Shown: positions 8,567 to 18,399 of the stretch, piece by piece
Numbering within the stretch: the stretch's first letter is position 1
Layout: each line of letters begins with the position of its first letter
From: Cobetia amphilecti
Lineage (GTDB): Bacteria > Pseudomonadota > Gammaproteobacteria > Pseudomonadales > Halomonadaceae
Length of the DNA: 64,000 nucleotides
Direction of reading: 5' to 3'
Assembly (NCBI RefSeq): GCF_020217465.1
Contig: NZ_CP084115.1
Span: forward strand, 2,480,001-2,544,000
Program-made: the position numbers and the translations under genes
Notes under the pieces: generated by a model
Seen by the model: only the letters and a program-made list of their open reading frames with translations
The model's database searches: none
Told to the model about the DNA's origin: nothing

Positions 8567-10933
8567 TCAGCGTAACGAAAAGTCTTCGTGGACGAGAGTC
8601 AGGTTGGGGTTGTAGGCCGGATCATTATCCAGCTGCTCAGCCCAGGTAGTGCGCATGTACTCACATTCAGAGAGCCAGCGTGCTCGCTTCTTCGGCGTAT
8701 CATCAGCCCCCCTCGAGATGGATTCGTGATGATACAGCTCTGCATAGGGCGTCCACAGATTTCGGTATCCCGCTTCTCGCACCTTGAGACATAGGTCTAC
8801 ATCGTTGTACGCCACGGCGAGCTTTTCTTCATTGAGGCCGTTGACCTCATCAAAGACCGAACGTCTCAACAGCAGACAGGCTGCGGTAACTGCGGACAGA
8901 TTCTGGGTAGATTTCAGTCGTCCCTGAAAACCATCTTCATCACGGTTGAAGAAGCGGTGGGCATGTCCGGCAATGCTTCCAAGACCCAAGATCACGCCAG
9001 CATGCTGAATCGTGCCATTGGGATAATAAAGCTTGGCGCCGACACAGCCGATGTCAGGACGACAGACCTGCGACACCATTTCCGTCAGCCATTCACCGTT
9101 CATTGGCTCGATGTCATTGTTGACCAACCCGATGATATCGCCACGTGCCTCGCGGGCACCGAAATTGTTGATCGCTGAATAATTGAAAGGCTCGTCCCAG
9201 TGCAGTACTCGTACGCGCTCATCACGTGCGGCAACTTCGCGCATATAGCCATGTGTCTGCGGACAAGTGCTTTGATTGTCGAGAATCAACAGCTCGAAAT
9301 GCCGATACTCGGTATGTGCAAGGATGGCATCGACACACGGCTTGAGAATCTCTATCCCGTCCCGAGTGGGGACCAGCAACGATACCAAGGGTTGTGATTC
9401 CGGCAATTGCCATCTCACGCGGACGTTCTCTCCGGTCCCGCCATTGGCCTCTAACAGCACCTTGCCAGGTTCAGCGACAGCCGCGACATCATGGCGTGCA
9501 AGGTAGTCGCTCACACGCTCCAGATGCCGTGTCCCCCAGCTTCCTTGGTCGGTCACTGTCAAAGAAAGATGATCGTCGGGAACATGCACCAGTACCTGAG
9601 AAACGCGCCATATCAGGGACTGGTGGCTCTTACGGGTCGACTCGATCATCTCCAGCGCCAACTGATGGATGAGATCAGTAGCCGTGGCCATCAGGTTATC
9701 CTCTACCTCGAGAGAGTCCCGACAGGCTTGCCACTGCTCACGAGACCACAGCCCCAGATGCCCGAGATAAGGTGTGGAAAGCAGCAGATCCGGGTTCCAG
9801 CCAGGCTTGAAGTTCGGTGAGTGACGATGTCCGTCGCCATCAATGCGGTCTTCATCGCAATACAGGAAACCGGCCTGCGGTTTTTCCTTCACCAGCCACG
9901 CAAAGCACGTCAGCGTATCAGCAGACAGGGTCGCGCCCGTCGTCATCAACCCGACCCAATCCCCCACTGCCGCACTGTTGATATCCGTCAGCGGATCCGT
10001 GAAGCGTCCAGTGGCTCGCTCGGGCTCTGCCAACAACGTGATTCGCTCATCACTCGCGCAGCAGGCAGCCAGCCAATCGTGCTTCTTCACAGTCTTGTCC
10101 GAGGTAGACACCACCAGCTGCCACCGCGGATGAGTCTGCGCGATCAGGCTTTGCAGGCTATCGCCGAAAGCTTCCCTGTCGATATCTTCGTTGACGATCA
10201 TCCCAAGGCTGAACACCATGTCGGAGGTAATCTCCGGCGCGATACGGTCGGCCACCTTCGCATTCACGAGGCCTTGCCCCAGTGACTCGACCACATCAAT
10301 CCACTTAGCGTAATCAGTTATATTGCAGGGATTGAAATGCAAAAATGTCGAATCATAGTAATCTAGCGCTATTTCTTTCCATGTTAGTCGCTGTATGTGA
10401 GCTTCATGATCGAGTAACATTAGTATTTCTTTCTTCCCTAATCCTCTACAAACACGATGATTAGTGGATAATCGCTGTAATAATCGGTCTTTCGCAAAGC
10501 GTGGTGTCAGCCATACCAGTCTGAAATGTTTGAGACGGAACGTGCCATGACTATTGATGGGACATAACGTAATACGACGCACACCACGAGGGACACGCAG
10601 CATGCGACGCGTAATCTTGCCTGCTCTCAGCGGCAGCTCCACCGTATGAATTCGATCGTCCGTTTCAAAAGTGATGACCGCCGCAGCCCCCGTGACTGAG
10701 CGCTCCATGTCTATCTCGACCATGTTCCAGCCTGGCAACGGTCGAGGCCCCTCCCAGAGAAAGGCGGGCGTACTGGAGAGTGAGCGCCATTCCCCATTAT
10801 TAAGACGCTCAAGGTCACTATCGATTCTCAGGTAACGCGGTACGCGGATATGCAGGGGAAGTGAAAGAAAGGTAGGAGCTTTGGCAGTGGAGGACTGAAG
10901 CTGTGATCCTTCCAGAAATGGTATTGTCGGCAA
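8567..10933 (-). CDS. Large glycosyltransferase with tandem GT2 domains
   Basis: A 788-residue protein. Residues ~1-150 form a beta-rich region of unknown type; ~240-440 is a degenerate GT2 domain (SLQSLIAQTHPRWQLVVS, with YCDEDRI as the acidic motif); ~520-770 is a second, well conserved GT-A domain (VSLLVPTRDG, LILDNQS, VNNDIEP, and the LLLRRSVFDEVNGL region). The start appears to be TTG at 10933, preceded by GGAAGA; the nearest ATG (10946) is in another frame. Tandem GT2 enzymes of this sort often add two sugars of a repeat unit. It begins the GC-rich block on the right of which an AT-rich island starts. Confidence 0.75.
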   Translation of the reverse strand: MPTIPFLEGSQLQSSTAKAPTFLSLPLHIRVPRYLRIDSDLERLNNGEWRSLSSTPAFLWEGPRPLPGWNMVEIDMERSVTGAAAVITFETDDRIHTVELPLRAGKITRRMLRVPRGVRRITLCPINSHGTFRLKHFRLVWLTPRFAKDRLLQRLSTNHRVCRGLGKKEILMLLDHEAHIQRLTWKEIALDYYDSTFLHFNPCNITDYAKWIDVVESLGQGLVNAKVADRIAPEITSDMVFSLGMIVNEDIDREAFGDSLQSLIAQTHPRWQLVVSTSDKTVKKHDWLAACCASDERITLLAEPERATGRFTDPLTDINSAAVGDWVGLMTTGATLSADTLTCFAWLVKEKPQAGFLYCDEDRIDGDGHRHSPNFKPGWNPDLLLSTPYLGHLGLWSREQWQACRDSLEVEDNLMATATDLIHQLALEMIESTRKSHQSLIWRVSQVLVHVPDDHLSLTVTDQGSWGTRHLERVSDYLARHDVAAVAEPGKVLLEANGGTGENVRVRWQLPESQPLVSLLVPTRDGIEILKPCVDAILAHTEYRHFELLILDNQSTCPQTHGYMREVAARDERVRVLHWDEPFNYSAINNFGAREARGDIIGLVNNDIEPMNGEWLTEMVSQVCRPDIGCVGAKLYYPNGTIQHAGVILGLGSIAGHAHRFFNRDEDGFQGRLKSTQNLSAVTAACLLLRRSVFDEVNGLNEEKLAVAYNDVDLCLKVREAGYRNLWTPYAELYHHESISRGADDTPKKRARWLSECEYMRTTWAEQLDNDPAYNPNLTLVHEDFSLR

Positions 10934-11049
10934 AACTTTCTTCCATTAGAGGTAACAGATGACAGAAACAATTCATGTCGAACGACTATATGATTAAAAA
11001 TCGCCCGCTACTTTAGATAAAGCTAGTAACTGCATCGTCTGGGAGAGCA

Positions 11050-12453
11050 TTAGTGTACAGAAATATCAGGATCATTCATCTTCTCCAAGACCGATTTCTT
11101 GTGTACGATACGTCGTTTAATTTTCTTAATCCCTTCCCCCCCTGGGCGAGCTTCCAAGGCCTTATCAAGCAGTAACAAGGCATCATCCAAGAGCCCATGT
11201 TGCTCAAAATAGACACCCAGTTCTCGAAGGCGATCAGCTTCCTTCCTCTTGCCACTCGCAATGATACCGCGGGTGCGAGCACTCAATCCTTGAAGTGGTA
11301 CTGGCTCCTCAAAGGGGATACCAAGTAAGTCAAGCAATTTCAGAAAAGTATAGCCTTGGTTGCCCTCTTTATATTGTGTCCAAGCTGCTTTTCTGATGGC
11401 ATCAAGCTCCTTAGAATATTGATCCTCAAGATAGGCCAGTGGCCGATAGGGGTTGGTAACATCCGCCGTAAAACTATCTTTCGCAGGTTGAGGTGGGAAC
11501 AATATTTTTCGATCAAGAGACGGGAATCTCTTCAAAGCCGGCTCCATCGCCGAGAGAAATTTCGCATTAATGTCCTTGTAGAGTACAGCCGGAATATCCT
11601 GACTCCCAATAGAGCCTTCATCAGGATGGAGATCTGAATACTCTTGCAAAGCCCAGTCAATCTGCTGACCAACTGCAGAGGGGAGCCTAGCAAGCACTGT
11701 ATTAAAGATACGCTTAAGCTCTAGCGCAGACCGCACATAGCTGCGATTAGTAATCTTTCTTTCAGGAAGCAGTGCAAATATCTCTGATGTCGGAACTCCC
11801 AGCTCTTCCAGAAAGGTTGCTTCAATCTGTCGTGTATTTTCTGCAGGCTTCTGGTAGGTAAGAAAATGGCAGTTATCATCTCCAAAAGCATCAGCCCACT
11901 GAAGCAGTGGACCACCCGATAGATTACTGGGATTGCTGTTCTGAAGAACGGGGACAAGTTGACTGTAGAAACTTCGTGAGTATCCATGACGCTTGATCCC
12001 TTGGTTGTAGTTCCCCAAAAGATAGTCTACAGGTGCACGAACAAAGGCAATTACGCGAATAGCGTCAGGAGACAACCGCAATCTTTCGTGAAGTAATCTC
12101 GCCACTGACTCTAATTGATAAAAAAAAGACTCTGATGATAATACAAGTATTAGACCTTTCTTTCGAGCATGGTTAAGCCATTTCTGAAGCTGCATCTCCG
12201 CCCTGTCTATATCACCTTCGCTTAATGCCACAGATAATTGGCTATGCCCGCCCGATATCCCATTCTTATCTATGTTATGTTCAGGGTAATAATAACCAAT
12301 TCTTTCAATAGATTTTCGAGAACTTAGCATATAACGCTGTATTGCTGAAGAACCTGCCTTAGGTGATCCAATATGAATAACCAAATCCAAAGGTGGAGTA
12401 TTATGTGCAGATAATCTTGAAGATAAGTTGAATACCTTACGTATAATTTTCAT
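11050..12453 (-). CDS. Sulfotransferase-like protein with C-terminal TPR-type tail
   Basis: A 467-residue protein. The N-terminus has VIHIGSPKAGSSAIQ (about 25-39), the 5'-phosphosulfate-binding loop of PAPS-dependent sulfotransferases; the 3'-phosphate region is probably VIAFVRAPVDYLLGNYNQ (about 130-150). The last ~60 residues (LRELGVYFEQHGLLDDALLL through RPGG) form a TPR-like helical hairpin also present in the sulfotransferase-like gene at 14575. It lies in an AT-rich stretch. It probably transfers sulfate to a sugar of the capsule; the acceptor is unknown. Confidence 0.65.
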   Translation of the reverse strand: MKIIRKVFNLSSRLSAHNTPPLDLVIHIGSPKAGSSAIQRYMLSSRKSIERIGYYYPEHNIDKNGISGGHSQLSVALSEGDIDRAEMQLQKWLNHARKKGLILVLSSESFFYQLESVARLLHERLRLSPDAIRVIAFVRAPVDYLLGNYNQGIKRHGYSRSFYSQLVPVLQNSNPSNLSGGPLLQWADAFGDDNCHFLTYQKPAENTRQIEATFLEELGVPTSEIFALLPERKITNRSYVRSALELKRIFNTVLARLPSAVGQQIDWALQEYSDLHPDEGSIGSQDIPAVLYKDINAKFLSAMEPALKRFPSLDRKILFPPQPAKDSFTADVTNPYRPLAYLEDQYSKELDAIRKAAWTQYKEGNQGYTFLKLLDLLGIPFEEPVPLQGLSARTRGIIASGKRKEADRLRELGVYFEQHGLLDDALLLLDKALEARPGGEGIKKIKRRIVHKKSVLEKMNDPDISVH

Positions 12454-12482
12454 GTAGCATTAAAATCTCGACATTGCTTAAA

Positions 12483-13466
12483 TCAGCCTAAGGTATCAGC
12501 AAATAGATTCTTTGAAACCTTTTTCACAGTAACATCATCTGGATTCGACCTGATATATACTTCAACCTCGGAAGCTTTAGCATACACATCACCTCTTGCC
12601 GCATCAATCATTTTAGAAACCTCACAAAAATCAATAAACATATTCTGCGACTTCAAATAGCAATCATGACGATCATAATTAAAATTAGTTTTTATTTCAT
12701 TTTCAACCATGCCTGAAGAAAAATATCCAGGTCTATTATTTTTCAAAGATCCTTTCTGTCCAGCTCTACCTTTCAAAAGAGCCGCCATATACTCTATTCT
12801 GGACCTATACATTCGATGAATTACAAACGAGGGTTTCGAATAGCATAAGTCTTTATTTAAAGCCTGCGGTTTATCTTCGGACATAACCAAGGGGTTATGA
12901 TCTGCATCATAGCATGAGGCGTTTTTGAATTCAGGGAAGTGAACCCTCAGGCTTTTTATTGCTAAATCAGTACGGAACAATGTTTTGCATAACCTATGAA
13001 TATAATATTCACCATCCGATGCAATAGAGCTGAACTCTTGAGGTCGTGCAAGCTCACAATGCCAATTAAAAGCAATAGCATCAGCATCAATGTGTATATG
13101 ATCCTTAATTTTTGAACCGAAATCCGCAGGCACCCAAAATTCATCTACATCTAAATACATGAGGAAGTCTACATTATTCATTCTACAATAATTTAGATCT
13201 TTTGCATAACAGATTTTCTGTAGCCCTTTATTTATATTATCTGGACATAGATCTATCCAGTCTGCAATTTCATAAGTAACACCTTTGTACTTCTGAGCGA
13301 TCTTAGAAAGTATATCTACTGTTTGATCTTCACTTCTATTAACATAAATATGTATTTGGTCAAAACCGAAATAAAGATGGTGATGGACCCACTGAGCAAT
13401 ATAAGGAGCTTCATCTTTGGCTATAGCTGCAATCCTTACGTTCTTGCGCTTATCAATATTACGCAT
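12483..13466 (-). CDS. Glycosyltransferase family 2-like (DVDEFW type), copy 1
   Basis: A 327-residue protein of the Glyco_tranf_2_4/GT92-like type: it starts with RIAAIAKDEAPYIAQWVHHH, has the FGFDQIHIYVNRSEDQT segment and the metal-binding DVDEFW motif (about 110), and ends with a basic HRMYRS region. The start at 13466 has AAAGG upstream; a GTG further out would add nine residues. It is strongly AT-rich compared with the rfb and kps genes. It shares the whole layout with the next gene, so the pair arose by duplication. Confidence 0.75.
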   Translation of the reverse strand: MRNIDKRKNVRIAAIAKDEAPYIAQWVHHHLYFGFDQIHIYVNRSEDQTVDILSKIAQKYKGVTYEIADWIDLCPDNINKGLQKICYAKDLNYCRMNNVDFLMYLDVDEFWVPADFGSKIKDHIHIDADAIAFNWHCELARPQEFSSIASDGEYYIHRLCKTLFRTDLAIKSLRVHFPEFKNASCYDADHNPLVMSEDKPQALNKDLCYSKPSFVIHRMYRSRIEYMAALLKGRAGQKGSLKNNRPGYFSSGMVENEIKTNFNYDRHDCYLKSQNMFIDFCEVSKMIDAARGDVYAKASEVEVYIRSNPDDVTVKKVSKNLFADTLG

Positions 13467-13551
13467 AAACCTTTTACCCTTATTTGTAAACACCGATACT
13501 ATTAAGCCCTTAATAAAATATCAAGGGCTCAAAACAAATTGTTAAAACCTC

Positions 13552-14556
13552 TTATAATATGGTAAGGCCATTAGCAACTTTAATTGCTTCAGAATCACCT
13601 TTAGCTACAAGTTTTTTTAGTATCTCTATTGACTTTATTGACTTTAGCTTAATAGATTCTATATCGTCATTAATATATGAACCGACATCTAAATCAGTAA
13701 TAGCGGTATAACGAGAGCTCATATAATCGAGATAATTATTTTTTGGCCAATCAAAATATCTATTAATTTTATCCCAGTTGTGTGGCTTGTATCCTGGGCG
13801 ATTCGTTTTAATTGACAGGGGTTGAGATGGTCTACCTCTCAGCAATAAAGCGGTATATTCAATTTCCGATCTAAACATACGATGAACAATATATGCCTTC
13901 TTTGGTCTTCGCATTGCATTAGTAGTGTGTTGATTTATAGTCTTATCAAATTCAATACGCTTACCATTCGCATCAATCGGAGCACAGTTATTATCATATA
14001 TAGGTACATGAACTCTGACATTCTTAATATCAGCATAATTGATAGGAGTAATAGTTTTCACCAACGGAGGAATAAAATATCCATGTTGATTTTCCAAAAA
14101 ACTGAAAGGTACACTCTTACCAACTTCACAGTGCCATTGGAAACAGATTGGTTGACAACTATCAGAACTAGTCTTCTTTAAAAAATCTTTTATAGATGTT
14201 TTAAAGTCATTGGGAATCCAATATTCATCCACATCTATGCACAACCACCAGTCAATATGTTTCTCCAAGGAAAGGCTAAGGTCTTTTGCATATGCGATGT
14301 TTTGTAATTTACTGGAGACTTGTACATCACAGTAATCTAACCAATCTATAGTTTCATAAGTAACCTGTGGGTATTTTTCGCTTACTTTCTGTAGGATAGA
14401 TAAGGAGTTATCTGTAGTACGATTCACATAGATATGTATTTGATCAAACCCAAAGTATAAATGATGATAAATCCAGTCTACAAGATAGGGCCCTTCATCT
14501 TTAGCAATAGCACAAATACGAACAACTGCACTGTTAGTAAAGTCGTTATCTTTCAT
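13552..14556 (-). CDS. Glycosyltransferase family 2-like (DVDEYW type), copy 2
   Basis: A 334-residue paralogue of the neighbouring gene: RICAIAKDEGPYLVDWIYHH at the N-terminus, FGFDQIHIYVNRTTDNS, DVDEYW as metal-binding motif, and YIVHRMFRSEIEYTALLLRG near the C-terminus. It is AT-rich like its neighbours. Probable function is transfer of one sugar during capsule repeat assembly; no donor can be named. Confidence 0.75.
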   Translation of the reverse strand: MKDNDFTNSAVVRICAIAKDEGPYLVDWIYHHLYFGFDQIHIYVNRTTDNSLSILQKVSEKYPQVTYETIDWLDYCDVQVSSKLQNIAYAKDLSLSLEKHIDWWLCIDVDEYWIPNDFKTSIKDFLKKTSSDSCQPICFQWHCEVGKSVPFSFLENQHGYFIPPLVKTITPINYADIKNVRVHVPIYDNNCAPIDANGKRIEFDKTINQHTTNAMRRPKKAYIVHRMFRSEIEYTALLLRGRPSQPLSIKTNRPGYKPHNWDKINRYFDWPKNNYLDYMSSRYTAITDLDVGSYINDDIESIKLKSIKSIEILKKLVAKGDSEAIKVANGLTIL

Positions 14557-14574
14557 AGCTATACTCCAAGAATT

Positions 14575-15321
14575 CTATTTCTCGACTTTACGTTTGATTT
14601 CCGAATATTTATCGTTGATAGTTTTACCTCCAGGCCGTATCTTTTTTGCTTCTATAATAAGCTCCAATGCGACCGCAGGCCTCTTATCTTCAAAGTAAAT
14701 TGCCAAGTCTCGTAAAATATCTGCATTTTTTTCCGGATTTTTTATAACTTTTTTATTTTTAGTTTTATGTCTATGCTTCCATTTACTTGCATCAGCTTCG
14801 ATGCCGTTATTATTTAGAAAGCTAATTAAGGTGTCATTATTCATCGTATCAATATTAAAATACAGGAATCGAGGATTACCAATAAACAGCTTTAATACAT
14901 TAGAAGTATGTTTTTCATAATCCATGCCCCACCTGCTTATAACAGCATCTATATCATGACCGCCTTCATCTGAGACCCGTTTTAAGTATGAGCCTTCGTC
15001 ATGATTAATTCTACTTCTAAGCCATGCGTTTTTATTTCGAGTATTAAATATAAACAATGCTTTGGGATATTGCTCTATCAGTTGTTCTATCAACTCCATA
15101 GCTACATACCGAAATACACCATTACCTTCGTAATGCTCCATATCTGTGAATACATCGTAATGTTCCAACCCACTTAACAATGGTTGACCAAGATTATGAT
15201 TGTCAAAGATTCTCTTTGATACTTCACCATGTTCCCAGTGCGCTGCATTAAAGCCATTCTCTTTGAAGAACCAGTATAAAGACCCTGTACCAGCTTTGTT
15301 GAAACCTATTTGAAAAATCAT
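14575..15321 (-). CDS. Sulfotransferase-family protein with C-terminal TPR-type tail
   Basis: A 248-residue protein starting at the ATG at 15321 (a GTG three codons upstream is also open). The N-terminus MIFQIGFNKAGTGSLYWFF carries a KAGTGS phosphosulfate-binding loop. ALFIFNTRNKNAWLRSRINH fits the 3'-phosphate-binding strand-helix. The last ~50 residues (ILRDLAIYFEDKRPAVALEL, then RPGG) match the tail of the gene at 11050. It is AT-rich. It probably modifies the surface polysaccharide with sulfate. Confidence 0.7.
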   Translation of the reverse strand: MIFQIGFNKAGTGSLYWFFKENGFNAAHWEHGEVSKRIFDNHNLGQPLLSGLEHYDVFTDMEHYEGNGVFRYVAMELIEQLIEQYPKALFIFNTRNKNAWLRSRINHDEGSYLKRVSDEGGHDIDAVISRWGMDYEKHTSNVLKLFIGNPRFLYFNIDTMNNDTLISFLNNNGIEADASKWKHRHKTKNKKVIKNPEKNADILRDLAIYFEDKRPAVALELIIEAKKIRPGGKTINDKYSEIKRKVEK

Positions 15322-15330
15322 AAACAGCAC

Positions 15331-15529
15331 CTATATAATTTTTAAAATTAGTTATTTAATGAGTAATATAGCTTTAATCAAAGATAGGCACAAGAGCACT
15401 GAACAATTATAAAAGCTTGTGCGCTTAATTACGCTTACCCAAATCATATTTTACAGTTATTTCTTTGTAGCAATATAATCTATATTTAATCTTTCCTAGT
15501 GCGACTAAAAGAGTTTTTGTAATATAAAA
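15331..15529. other. AT-rich intergenic stretch
   Basis: About 200 bases of AT-rich sequence between two sulfotransferase-like genes on the same strand. No gene, clear promoter or hairpin terminator was recognised. It marks the border between the AT-rich island on the left and the GC-rich genes on the right. Confidence 0.5.
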
Positions 15530-16465
15530 TTATCCTAGGTCCTCCATCGAGAGTTGGTCTACTGGCAACACCTTGATCGGCTGATAGCCAGACTTGTTGA
15601 GGCTCTCGGCCGGTAGACCGAACCACTCGATCAGCTTCTGGTTACCTTGCTTGAAGTGGGCATCAAAGGCCTGCTGCTCCGCGACCGTGAACAGCACATG
15701 CTTATCCTGCTCGGCATCCAGTGCCTTCGACAGGGAGATGATCTTGTCCCGGCGGCGCGCGAATTCCGCATTGCCCATCTGGCCACGGCCGAATCGCTGC
15801 ACCAGCGGCAGACAACGTGTCGGGAGCGAGGGGTTGATGATGGCAGTCTCATCGGCCTGGTTGGCACCTGCACGATACGCGATGCCGAAAGATGCCAGGA
15901 AGTCCTGTACTACCTTGCGACTATAGGGAATGACGGACAGGTTCTCTCCGCCGACGTGCCTTTCCCACTGACGAACATGATTCAGATAGTTCAGCCAGCT
16001 CACATTGCGCATGGCGAGGGTGAACAGAGACGCCTCGTAGCGGATATTGGGGTCTTTCACCAGCTGATTGAACAGCGACAGCAGCAACTCGGACTGCGGG
16101 CGCACCGTGAAGATGACCTTGACCGTCTCGAAGTACTCAGCGACGAATTCCTTGAAGCGCGGATTGTTGAAATACATCGGCGACAGCTCGGAAGACAGCA
16201 GCACGCTGGGGGCCGGGCTGGCCTGCATCTCGACTCGGAGCTTCTCGAGGGCATCGGCGGGTGACATGTCACTCTGATAGGCGCCACTGCCTTTGAATGA
16301 TAAGGCGAACGGATGGTGGGAATGGTCAGGCCATTGCAGCGATTGCGGGTAGAGAATCCCCTTGGCCAGGAAATCCTCGTGCTGCGCCTGAATCTGCGAT
16401 TGAACCGCAGAAGTCCCCGTCTTGGACCAGCCGACATGAAGGTACAGTGTGTCTTTTTTCATCAT
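15530..16465 (-). CDS. Sulfotransferase-like protein
   Basis: A 311-residue protein. LYLHVGWSKTGTSAVQSQI (about 7-25) is the phosphosulfate-binding loop; VKVIFTVRPQSELLLSLFNQ (about 115-135) has the Arg and later Ser of the 3'-phosphate site. There is no signal peptide or membrane segment. Its ATG overlaps the upstream stop codon as ATGA, so it is translationally coupled to the RgpF/HAD gene. Unlike the other sulfotransferases here it is GC-rich. Confidence 0.7.
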   Translation of the reverse strand: MMKKDTLYLHVGWSKTGTSAVQSQIQAQHEDFLAKGILYPQSLQWPDHSHHPFALSFKGSGAYQSDMSPADALEKLRVEMQASPAPSVLLSSELSPMYFNNPRFKEFVAEYFETVKVIFTVRPQSELLLSLFNQLVKDPNIRYEASLFTLAMRNVSWLNYLNHVRQWERHVGGENLSVIPYSRKVVQDFLASFGIAYRAGANQADETAIINPSLPTRCLPLVQRFGRGQMGNAEFARRRDKIISLSKALDAEQDKHVLFTVAEQQAFDAHFKQGNQKLIEWFGLPAESLNKSGYQPIKVLPVDQLSMEDLG

Positions 16466-18387
16466 TCACCAATAAACGGGTTGCGGCCGATCTGGCTTAC
16501 CAGAGCGCCCCATTTCAGAATCTGGACTTCATCAAGTGCCTCATCGCCCCTCAGGACGTCCGGCATTCCGAGGGCGCGCCACTTGTCCATTGGATGAAGA
16601 ATATGGAAGGTCGCCAGGCCCATGTCGCCTGGGCGCTGTGCATCGGCCACGACATTGTCACCGATATGCAGATGTCGACGGCCTTCCTCGCGCGCGAGGT
16701 CTTCCTTGACCATCGCCCACATGATGCCGCTATCCTTGCGCTTGCCTTCCTCACTGGAGACCATCAGGCGATAGGCTGCGGCAATACCTGCCTTGCGTAA
16801 CATCAGACCGACCTGGTCACGCGTGTAGTAGGTGTCGGAGATGACCCACAGTACATGTCCTGCAGAGCCGAGATGATTGAACAGCTCCACCATCTCGTCC
16901 TTGGGCTGGATCATCGCGAGATCCAATTCGAACTCACGCTTCATCCATCCCTGCGCGACATCCTTGCTGACCTTGTACACATCCGCCAATTCGTCATAGA
17001 TGGCGTCGATGCGGATATCGCCCTGGAAGCTGGCACGCTTGCGAAGCGTGAATTCAGCCTCGTTGCGCGTCTTCACGAAATCATGAGCTGAGGAGGCGAT
17101 GCCCTGCTCCACCAGCCACTTGCCCAACTTCAGCTTGGCATAATCCGGTACGGTGAATTCGCGACGAACCAGCGTATCGAAGACATCGAAGCTGATGATC
17201 TGATGCGCCTGGATGGCAGGCATGTGCTGTTCGATGGAACCGTGGTAGCTCGCGGTGATGTAGCTCTGGTCAACCGTAAAATCGCCACCGGACGGATAAT
17301 AGAAGAACTGACGGTAGCCCAGGTTTTCCGCCTGAGCGCCGAGAATACGTTCAAGCGCATGCAGCTTGGAGCCATCGTTGGGCAGGGGTTCATCGGGGAA
17401 GTCTTCGTATTTCCAGCCCTTGCCGATGATGCCCTCAAGCGCCTGTGGGCGCGCCCAGAACATGCCGCCTGCGGGATAGCTCAGGAAGTCGCTGACATGA
17501 TCGATCTCCAGCGCCTGCTGCCACTCGCGCATGAAGCCCTTGTTCATGGTCTGGTGATTCACCCAGCTGGGCATCATCCAGAATGTCGTCGGGTAATAGA
17601 TACCGAGCGTCTCGTCAGCAGCGAAGGCATTGAGCGCGCGCTTGACGACGGACTTGTCACTCAGCAGAAATTCAGTGAGGTAATCGGCCCATTGGGTCTG
17701 TTCCCGTCCTGAATACAGTGACTTCTTGGAGTGCAGGTGGCAGAACAGGTCATACTGCGCAAGCACATCGCCATACTCGACCAGCAGCGGACCGAAGTTG
17801 CGCCCACGATTTGGCACGTGACGAATCTCGACATGTCTGACGCAGCCATGCTTCTCGAACGTCTTGCGTGCCAGGGATTCATTCACCCCCTTGGCAAGCG
17901 TCAGCAGGACATCCACCTGGATTGGCATGTCATCCAGCGCATGGGCGAAACGCTCCAGAAAATCCTCGTAGAAGACATGCAGACAGACCGCCATCTTCAA
18001 TTGGCTGGCTGCCTCGGTGAGCGTGGTATCCAGTGGCATACGCGCTTGAGGAACCCAGCGCGGGGTCAGGGGCACATGCTGGCGCCCTTCCTGCTTGCCA
18101 TTTTTCAGATAATGGAACAGCGGGCTCTGCTGGTCGTAAAACACGTCCATGTACATACGATGGTAGCTTTCACCATCGAATGCCGGTGAAGGGTGAATCG
18201 GCGCGAAGCGTGACTTGTGGAGATAATCCTTGAAGGCATGTGCCGGTGAGGAGAATTTCTGACCGTAGCGCTGCTGATACCAGCTGGCATCGAACAGCCC
18301 CAGGGTTTCGGCTTGCTCGAATTCCCGCCGCTGCGCCTTGGTAAGAGATGCGGAGTTTCGTTTGGTAAAGACATTGAACGGTTTCAT
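16462..18387 (-). CDS. Rhamnan-synthesis F (RgpF)-like glycosyltransferase fused to a HAD hydrolase domain
   Basis: A 641-residue fusion. Residues ~25-110 contain the FDASWYQQRYGQ and FDGESYHRMYMD type repeats that often precede these enzymes; ~130-385 is an RgpF-like domain (PF05045), with HVPNRGRNFGPLLVEYGD and FCHLHSKKS; ~395-600 is a HAD phosphatase-like domain with nucleophile motif ISFDVFDTLVRR, then WVISDTYY and HIGDNVVAD. RgpF proteins act in rhamnose-rich polysaccharide assembly, consistent with the rfb genes immediately upstream. The protein is coupled to the downstream sulfotransferase. The COG5610 family normally continues after the HAD domain into a region that here is encoded by the separate upstream gene. 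Confidence 0.8.
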   Translation of the reverse strand: MKPFNVFTKRNSASLTKAQRREFEQAETLGLFDASWYQQRYGQKFSSPAHAFKDYLHKSRFAPIHPSPAFDGESYHRMYMDVFYDQQSPLFHYLKNGKQEGRQHVPLTPRWVPQARMPLDTTLTEAASQLKMAVCLHVFYEDFLERFAHALDDMPIQVDVLLTLAKGVNESLARKTFEKHGCVRHVEIRHVPNRGRNFGPLLVEYGDVLAQYDLFCHLHSKKSLYSGREQTQWADYLTEFLLSDKSVVKRALNAFAADETLGIYYPTTFWMMPSWVNHQTMNKGFMREWQQALEIDHVSDFLSYPAGGMFWARPQALEGIIGKGWKYEDFPDEPLPNDGSKLHALERILGAQAENLGYRQFFYYPSGGDFTVDQSYITASYHGSIEQHMPAIQAHQIISFDVFDTLVRREFTVPDYAKLKLGKWLVEQGIASSAHDFVKTRNEAEFTLRKRASFQGDIRIDAIYDELADVYKVSKDVAQGWMKREFELDLAMIQPKDEMVELFNHLGSAGHVLWVISDTYYTRDQVGLMLRKAGIAAAYRLMVSSEEGKRKDSGIMWAMVKEDLAREEGRRHLHIGDNVVADAQRPGDMGLATFHILHPMDKWRALGMPDVLRGDEALDEVQILKWGALVSQIGRNPFIGE

Positions 18388-18399
18388 GACAGCTCTCGA

